Part shown: in pieces, positions 58,789-64,000 of the stretch
Layout: each line of letters begins with the position of its first letter
Numbering within the stretch: position 1 is the stretch's first letter
Assembly (NCBI GenBank): GCA_019636445.1
Contig: JAHBXO010000017.1
Span: 1-64,000, forward strand
Source: Gemmataceae bacterium
Lineage (GTDB): Bacteria; Planctomycetota; Planctomycetia; Gemmatales; Gemmataceae
Direction: 5' to 3'
Length of the DNA stretch: 64,000 bases
Position numbers and translations under genes: made by a program
Notes under the pieces: generated by a model
The model's input: the letters and a program-made list of their open reading frames with translations, nothing else
Told to the model about the DNA's origin: nothing
Database searches by the model: none

Positions 58789-60717
58789 TCAGCGTTTTTC
58801 GTTGTCTTGCAAGCCCAGTAGCACGCCGACCTGACCGAACGGCGCGATGACCGCCCGGGGCCAGGTCTTGCCGTAGGTCGCGCCCAGGTTGCGGTCGCGG
58901 GTGCGCGCCGCGTTGTGGCGAGCGAGGGCGAGCCGGCCCCACGCCGGGCCGAGTTTGAGTTTCTTCGGATCGAGGTCTTCCGGGATCGGCGCGTCCTCGT
59001 CCTTGGCGGCCTGCCCGCGATCGGACGCGAGTCGGTTGCGAAGCACTTCGGCTTTGGCGAAGGCCTTGAGGTGTTCGTCGAGGATCGATTTGACGAACTC
59101 GTCTGCTTTCTCCGCCGCACCGGACCGCGCGGCATAGCGCGCCAATCGCAGAAGGGCGCTGCCGGAAAGCGAGGAATTCGGATCTCGTCGTGCTGCTTCG
59201 TCGCGCACGGCGCGTTCGGCCATCTCGATGAACTGACCCGGCGGATCGGACCATTCCGCCGCGAGTGCCAACGCCTTGAGGCGAGGGTCCGTTTTACCGG
59301 GTCGGTTCAAGAGGGCGGTCAGTTCCGTTTCGTTCTTCCGGATCAGATGAATGGCGGTGTAGGCCCATCGTGTCGATTCCGACGGTTCGCTGGCGCCGGG
59401 GGCCGGTACCACGGCCGGAACCCCCTTGATTTCGAGGATCGTCCAGAGTGCGTGCGCCGAGGCGGGGGTCGGCGCGGGCGGCGGGTTCGGTGCGGCGAGT
59501 TGCGCCTTCAGTTTTTCCCCAATCTCTTTGGCGAGATCGTTCTGTTTGGCACGCAGGCACTCCAGGCCGAGTTGAGCCTCCGCTTCATAGAGTTCCGATT
59601 CGGCGAAGAGTGCCGGCAACGCCGAGCGGATCACCTCGACCTGATCGCGCGCAAGCAGTTCCCGCGTCAGTCGGCGCGTGAGGGCGGCGCGGGTGTCGAA
59701 GTCGGCGCGGGTGTCTCGTAAGCCCGACAAGACTCGTCGAAGTTGGCCCTGCACGCCTTCCAATTCCGCGGGGTTGGGCTTCACGCTTGCCCGGGCCTGC
59801 GGCGGTTGCGGCAACCAGTGGATACGCCGCTTGTCGATCACGTCGTCGCCGGTGCCTCCGAGCAACAGTACGGCGAACGCGAGTTCGCCGTAAAGGTGCT
59901 CGCGGTCGGTTGTGCGCGGCGCGGAAGCCAGGTTTGCCAGCGCGCCGGTGAAGTACTCGATCGCCTTGTCCCGGTCTTTCTGGTCCTTTCCCTGTCGGGC
60001 TTCGTATTCGCCCAGGGCGATCCGCAGGGCGGCGGTGTAAAGCGGCAGCGGCTTGAGTTCCTCCGCGTCCAGCGTCGTCTGCCAGTCGACGATTTCCCGC
60101 TCCTCCCGCGCCTCCGTCCGCGACTTGAAGTAGAAGACCAAACCGATCGCCAGCGCGAGGATCGGCACGCCGATGATCGCGGCCCATTTGACGTAGATCG
60201 AAGTTGGCAGCGGCTCGAGATCCTCCTTGATCACGCCCGTCGCGCGGAGCGTCTCGCCCGACACGAGCTTGTTGTCCCGAGCACTGGTCACATCCGAGAG
60301 GACTTCCGTCTTCGCGCCTTCGGGGGCCTGGCGTTCGCGCCAGCCGCCTTTCTTTCCCTTGTCCTGCAACGGTACTTTCTGCCGGTGCTTGCAATCCGGG
60401 CACAGAACGTTCTTGCCCTGCATCGTCCACGCCACCGTCCAGGCGTGTTCGCACATCGCGCAGACCATCGCGATCGTCTTCTGATCCTCCGGGACATCGT
60501 CGGGGTCGTCGTTGAGCGCGGCGGCGGCCAGTTCCTCGGCGTCGAGTTTCGGGGCCACCTTCGGGGGAGACGGCGCGGAAACCGCACCGTTCACGGAGGA
60601 TTCGACGGTGAAGAGCTTGCGGCAGTCCTTGTTCGCGCAGGTGACCTTCTTGCCCAGCAGTTCATCCTTGAGCCGGTAGCCTTTGTCGCAGAACGGGCAT
60701 TTGGCGTCGATCGCCAT
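58789..60717 (-). CDS. Zinc-ribbon membrane protein of unknown function
   Basis: This 642-residue protein starts at ATG 60717 (MAIDAKCPFCDKGYRLKDEL); an in-phase extension to 60813 is weak. Two zinc ribbons come first: CPFC...CANKDC (about residues 7-32) and CAMC...CPDC (about 85-110), of the MJ0042 type common in Gemmataceae. A single membrane helix (KWAAIIGVPILALAIGLVFYF) follows near residue 185. The rest is helical and probably repeat-like (RDKAIEYFTGALANLASAP), with no motif I recognise. Since the ribbons are N-terminal to the helix, they are likely cytoplasmic. It may monitor the envelope, but this is a guess. Confidence 0.78.
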   Translation of the reverse strand: MAIDAKCPFCDKGYRLKDELLGKKVTCANKDCRKLFTVESSVNGAVSAPSPPKVAPKLDAEELAAAALNDDPDDVPEDQKTIAMVCAMCEHAWTVAWTMQGKNVLCPDCKHRQKVPLQDKGKKGGWRERQAPEGAKTEVLSDVTSARDNKLVSGETLRATGVIKEDLEPLPTSIYVKWAAIIGVPILALAIGLVFYFKSRTEAREEREIVDWQTTLDAEELKPLPLYTAALRIALGEYEARQGKDQKDRDKAIEYFTGALANLASAPRTTDREHLYGELAFAVLLLGGTGDDVIDKRRIHWLPQPPQARASVKPNPAELEGVQGQLRRVLSGLRDTRADFDTRAALTRRLTRELLARDQVEVIRSALPALFAESELYEAEAQLGLECLRAKQNDLAKEIGEKLKAQLAAPNPPPAPTPASAHALWTILEIKGVPAVVPAPGASEPSESTRWAYTAIHLIRKNETELTALLNRPGKTDPRLKALALAAEWSDPPGQFIEMAERAVRDEAARRDPNSSLSGSALLRLARYAARSGAAEKADEFVKSILDEHLKAFAKAEVLRNRLASDRGQAAKDEDAPIPEDLDPKKLKLGPAWGRLALARHNAARTRDRNLGATYGKTWPRAVIAPFGQVGVLLGLQDNEKR

Positions 60718-60852
60718 GGAGAGCGCACCTGAGCAGACGGGAGCAGGCGAGTTGCATTGATTATCGGGGCCGGACGGCACGGCGGCAATCAAACAAAAAC
60801 GGGAGCCGCCCAAGGATGGGAACGGCTCCCGAGAGGATGGCGTTGGTGGAAC

Positions 60853-63800
60853 TCAAGGGCGGGCGGCTTCGAGCGCCAGTCGTGCAGGCCCCTGGATCCG
60901 CTCGAGCGCGGCCGCCACGCTTCGACGGCCCGGCTTGGCCCGGCTTTCCCACTCGGCACCGGTCTTGAAGTCGTTCGCGGCGTCCGACGATTGGCCTTGG
61001 GCGTACTTGCTAAGGCCCAGGAAATACCAGTATCGGGCGTCGGCGGGGTCGGCTTTCGCGGCTTCCGCAAAAGCCTTTTCGGCATCGGCGTATCGGCCGG
61101 CGAAGTAGGCCGTCGTTCCGCGGTCATAGGCCGCGGCCGATTGTTCCGCCTTCGCCGTCGCCAGATCGCTCAACGGCACCACCGCGCCGGCTCGTGCGCT
61201 CGCCAGATCCTTTTCGAACTGTTCGAGGCGTTGTGCCATCTTCGCTTCAAATTGTTTCGCGTCGTCCGCGCGGGCAACGCGCTCCTTTTGAAGGTCCAGG
61301 TCGGCGGCCTTCTTCTGTTCCGTCAAGGTCGCCTGCGCCATCGCCAGTTTCGCATCCGCATCCTTCGTAGCGGCGGCGACCGCCTTCTTGACTTCATCCA
61401 CGATCCGCTTGTCGGCCTGATCCACCTTCGCTTGGAGATCCGCCATCGCCTTCTGGCTGGCGGTCTTGGCGTCCGCGAGTTGTTTTTCCGCGTCCTTTTT
61501 CGCCGCAGTCAGGTCGCCCAAGGCCGTCGCGAGCTTCTTGTCCGCATCGTCCTTCTGCTTCTTCATCAAGTCGCGGGTGTCGGTGAGCTCCTTCGCCAGT
61601 TTCGCCAGTTCGCCCTCGCCGGTGATCAGGTTTGCCTTTTTGACGGCTTCGGGCAACGCCGCAAGTGCCTTCTCGCGGTCCGCCTTATCGTCGATCAGCT
61701 TGGCGGCCTTGAATTTCTCCAGAATCGGGTCGAGCGTTGCATCCACGGCCTTGAGTTTCGCCGTGGCCGCATCCGCCGCCAGTTTCGCGGCGTCCAGTAG
61801 TTTGCCTTTGTCCTCCGCTTCCTTCTTCGCGCTCGTCGCGTCGGTCAGCAGCTTGGCGGCATCGTCGGTCGCCTTCTTCACATCTCCGAGCAGGGCGGTT
61901 TTCTCGTCCATCAACTTCTTCGCGGCCATCTCGGCGGCGGTTGTCTTGGTCTTCTCCACCGCCACGACGGCTTCGAGTTTCTTCTTTTCGTCGGCGAGAG
62001 TTTTCGCCGCGGATTCCGCCGCGGCTCGCTGGCTCTCCGCTTCGGTCTTGGCATCGGTCGCGAGTTTCTCCGTCGCCGCGAGCTTTGATTGCAAGTCGTT
62101 GAATTTCGTCTGCAGTTCCGCCGTGGCCTTTCCATCACCGCCGGAGCCTCCGCCGCTACCGCCTCCGCTGCTGGCGAGGAACATGCCGCCCGCGCCAATC
62201 CCGAGGCCGGCCACCAGGCTCAGCGCCGTGGCAAGCAGGGGACTGCGGGACTTGCCGGGCTTGGGTTCCGCATCGAGATCGAGGTCCGGGCGCGAGGTCG
62301 GCCGGGGCGCGAGCGTTTTCCGCGGGACCGTCGGCGTCGGCGAGGGTTCGCTCGCGCTCGACAGTTCCGAACGTCGGGATTCTTCCAAGGACGCTTGCAT
62401 GCCCAGCCGGTCCGTGACTTTGGCCGCATCGGCGGACCAATCGATCATGCCGCTGTCTGCCGTCGCGTCCTTCGGCATGGTCACGTCGAATACCGATTCC
62501 TCCAGGTCCGCGCCATGGGGTTCGTCGAGTCGACCGCCGAGCACGGCCGAACGGCCCGTCGATTGCGGAATCGACGCACTGTCCGACGACCCCATCAACG
62601 GGATCTCATCCAGGTCCACATGGCCGGTGTTTTGCGCGGCCACGTCCATCTTGTTGAAGATGCTCGATGGCTGACCGGAATCGACGGCCGGATCGGCCGA
62701 GAGCGCATCGGGATCCGCGAGGTTGACGCTGGACGATTGCGGACCCGAAAGCGAACGCTCGGCCATCGAGCGATCACCCAGAATGTTCGAGTCCGACGGC
62801 GACATGCCCGGGAGGTAATTGAAGTCCGGTTTGCCGTCGTCCTCTTCCAGTTGCCGGGCCAGTTCGGCTTCCAAGGCTTCGCTGCTGCCGTCGTCGTCAA
62901 ACGCCGGCACGCTCTCGACCCGCAACGGCTCGGCCAGCGGTTGGTTCGCCGGCACCGGCGTGCGACGGGCGCCATCCAGCGTTCCGCTCGTATCCACCAC
63001 TTCGATGGAGGACGATCGGGCGTCGGTCGGGGCGGCCGGCGGTAGCGCGAAATTGATCGCGCCGGACTGCGAGCCGAGCGACTTGCCGAGATTCAATTCG
63101 CCAGTGACTTCCAGGCCGGGCGGTGCGAGGTCAACGCGCCCGAGGTCGGCGGGCTGGGCGGGTCGATCGACCAGAAGGTTCGAGTCGCCGGGAAGAGACG
63201 TGAGCAGACCGGAGGGCGGAGCGACGGCGCCGCTGAAGATGCCGGAGCCGGTGGCGGTCGGAGCCAAAGGTTTCGTGGCGGTGGAAAAGATGTCGGACGC
63301 GCCCTCGTTTTTTTCCGGGGGCAGTTCGATATCCGCGCTGGACGCTTTGAAATCGGAGGTGGGATCGAGTCCCACCGGAGCGGCCGGAGGAGCGATCGGA
63401 GCCGAGAGCCAGCCCGACGCCGGGGCGACCGGAGTCACCTGTTCGGGTAGGACTTCGAAGTTGGTGGCCGAGAGCGAGGGCGGCATCGGTGCCGCCGGCT
63501 TGGGCGGCTCGGTCTTGGCGGGCGGCTTCGCCGGTGCGGCCGGCTTCTCCAGTTTGGCTTCCAAGCCGCGGCCGGGCCGGTTGGCGGCGCCGAACACGTC
63601 CGTGCCTTCCGCGGTCGGCGGAAGATCGATCTCGCCAACCGACGGCAGCCGCATCTCGCTCGACGACGGATGCCAACTCCCCTTTGGCTGGGTCGGGGGG
63701 AGTTCGGGTGCGCTGGGCAATTCGAACGAGGGCGTCGCGGGTGTCGCGGGTGCCTTGGGTTCCTCGCTGCGCGCGATCGGCTTAGGCTTGGGCAACTCGA

Positions 63801-64000
63801 CGCGGACCGCACCCGGTCCGGCACCGGGCCGCGACGCCTTGCTGAACACATCCGCGCTGCTCGTCTCTTCCGGCGGTAGATCGATGTTCGCCATCGAAGG
63901 GACGCCAATGTTGCCCGACGAGGGGTGCCAGCTATCGGGGTGCGCCGGCGCCGCCGGCTTGGGAGGTGCCGGTTTCGGTTCGGTCTTCGCGGCCGGCGGT
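60853..64000 (-). CDS. Large repeat/coiled-coil membrane protein, N-terminus beyond window
   Basis: The frame is open from 60853 to the window edge. The ATG at 63894 is internal: codons upstream of it read SWHPSSGNIGVPS, a copy of SWHPSSSEMRLPS found inside the gene. The N-part has a Pro/Ala-rich low-complexity stretch with three repeats of pattern IDLPP...DVF..A.RPG (MANIDLPPEE, GEIDLPPTAE, ADIELPPEKN). A single membrane helix (SPLLATALSLVAGLGIGAGGM) follows. Then comes a long Lys/Ala/Glu coiled coil (about 350 residues) and a C-terminal TPR (YFAGRYADAEKAFAEAAKAD). It probably spans the membrane with the coiled coil and TPR outside the cytoplasm. I recognise no specific function. Confidence 0.82.
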   Translation of the reverse strand, partial: PPAAKTEPKPAPPKPAAPAHPDSWHPSSGNIGVPSMANIDLPPEETSSADVFSKASRPGAGPGAVRVELPKPKPIARSEEPKAPATPATPSFELPSAPELPPTQPKGSWHPSSSEMRLPSVGEIDLPPTAEGTDVFGAANRPGRGLEAKLEKPAAPAKPPAKTEPPKPAAPMPPSLSATNFEVLPEQVTPVAPASGWLSAPIAPPAAPVGLDPTSDFKASSADIELPPEKNEGASDIFSTATKPLAPTATGSGIFSGAVAPPSGLLTSLPGDSNLLVDRPAQPADLGRVDLAPPGLEVTGELNLGKSLGSQSGAINFALPPAAPTDARSSSIEVVDTSGTLDGARRTPVPANQPLAEPLRVESVPAFDDDGSSEALEAELARQLEEDDGKPDFNYLPGMSPSDSNILGDRSMAERSLSGPQSSSVNLADPDALSADPAVDSGQPSSIFNKMDVAAQNTGHVDLDEIPLMGSSDSASIPQSTGRSAVLGGRLDEPHGADLEESVFDVTMPKDATADSGMIDWSADAAKVTDRLGMQASLEESRRSELSSASEPSPTPTVPRKTLAPRPTSRPDLDLDAEPKPGKSRSPLLATALSLVAGLGIGAGGMFLASSGGGSGGGSGGDGKATAELQTKFNDLQSKLAATEKLATDAKTEAESQRAAAESAAKTLADEKKKLEAVVAVEKTKTTAAEMAAKKLMDEKTALLGDVKKATDDAAKLLTDATSAKKEAEDKGKLLDAAKLAADAATAKLKAVDATLDPILEKFKAAKLIDDKADREKALAALPEAVKKANLITGEGELAKLAKELTDTRDLMKKQKDDADKKLATALGDLTAAKKDAEKQLADAKTASQKAMADLQAKVDQADKRIVDEVKKAVAAATKDADAKLAMAQATLTEQKKAADLDLQKERVARADDAKQFEAKMAQRLEQFEKDLASARAGAVVPLSDLATAKAEQSAAAYDRGTTAYFAGRYADAEKAFAEAAKADPADARYWYFLGLSKYAQGQSSDAANDFKTGAEWESRAKPGRRSVAAALERIQGPARLALEAARP

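Noticed and set aside
1..64000. CRISPR arrays, tRNA or rRNA genes and transposase genes
   Set aside because: I saw no regularly spaced repeats, no cloverleaf-like conserved stretches and no transposase motifs. The 12-14-bp repeats near 690-757 are too few and too short for a CRISPR.

Overview
The window looks like the chromosome of a planctomycete of the Gemmata group (Gemmataceae or close kin). The base composition is high in G+C and almost every base is coding. Several families are diagnostic of that group: a DUF1549/DUF1553 cytochrome paired with a Tat-type DUF1501 protein (51159-54751), a giant beta-propeller/HEAT/cytochrome c protein (11889-15479), a DUF1559 pilin-like protein (45904-46839), a DUF1080 glycosidase (57995-58765), a Ser/Thr kinase with TPRs (48033-50939) and an FG-GAP protein with an N-terminal LEDR motif (19087-21411). 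I see no rRNA, tRNA, CRISPR array, prophage or insertion sequence. Long palindromes and short repeats occupy many gene ends.

Layout. 1-4342: end of a D-2-hydroxyacid dehydrogenase, trpS, an unknown protein, rph, an HU/IHF-type DNA-binding protein and a small lipoprotein. 4457-9227: an operon of thiO and two membrane GTPases. 9339-24151: mutS2 without its Smr domain, an orphan CbiM, the HEAT/cytochrome protein, SCO1, leuS, the FG-GAP protein, then an operon of a membrane-anchored unknown, an acyl-CoA desaturase and a threonine-dehydrogenase-like SDR. 24173-33769: an MFS exporter followed by a same-strand cassette. The cassette holds a radical-SAM activase-like protein, an unknown protein, a coiled-coil protein, a soluble FtsH-like AAA+/M41 protease, a small protein and a 1143-residue protein. 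33751-37661: two GT4 glycosyltransferases around an MFS symporter. 37811-42123: a small chemosensory operon (TPR-zinc ribbon-REC, unknown, REC, CARDB/DUF11-CheW). 42150-45649: an ABC exporter-like protein with an eroded ATP site plus an ABC-2 permease. 45904-64000: pilin-like protein, unknown enzyme, kinase, cytochrome/DUF1501 pair, TPR protein, a small gene interrupted by an in-frame TGA, an ABC-2 permease, DUF1080, a zinc-ribbon protein and the C-terminal part of a large repeat/coiled-coil protein that runs off the window.

The three places I would look at first are these. The FtsH-centred cassette (25503-33769) resembles, from memory, the accessory-rich FtsH ternary conflict systems, but no vWA or MoxR gene is in this window. 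The small gene at 56594-56974 has an in-frame TGA followed at SECIS-like distance by a hairpin with a GGTC loop, so it is either a selenoprotein candidate or a broken gene. The ABC exporter at 42150-44282 has lost its Walker A, signature and H-loop motifs while the fold appears intact.

All family names come from motif reading and memory; no database search was run.
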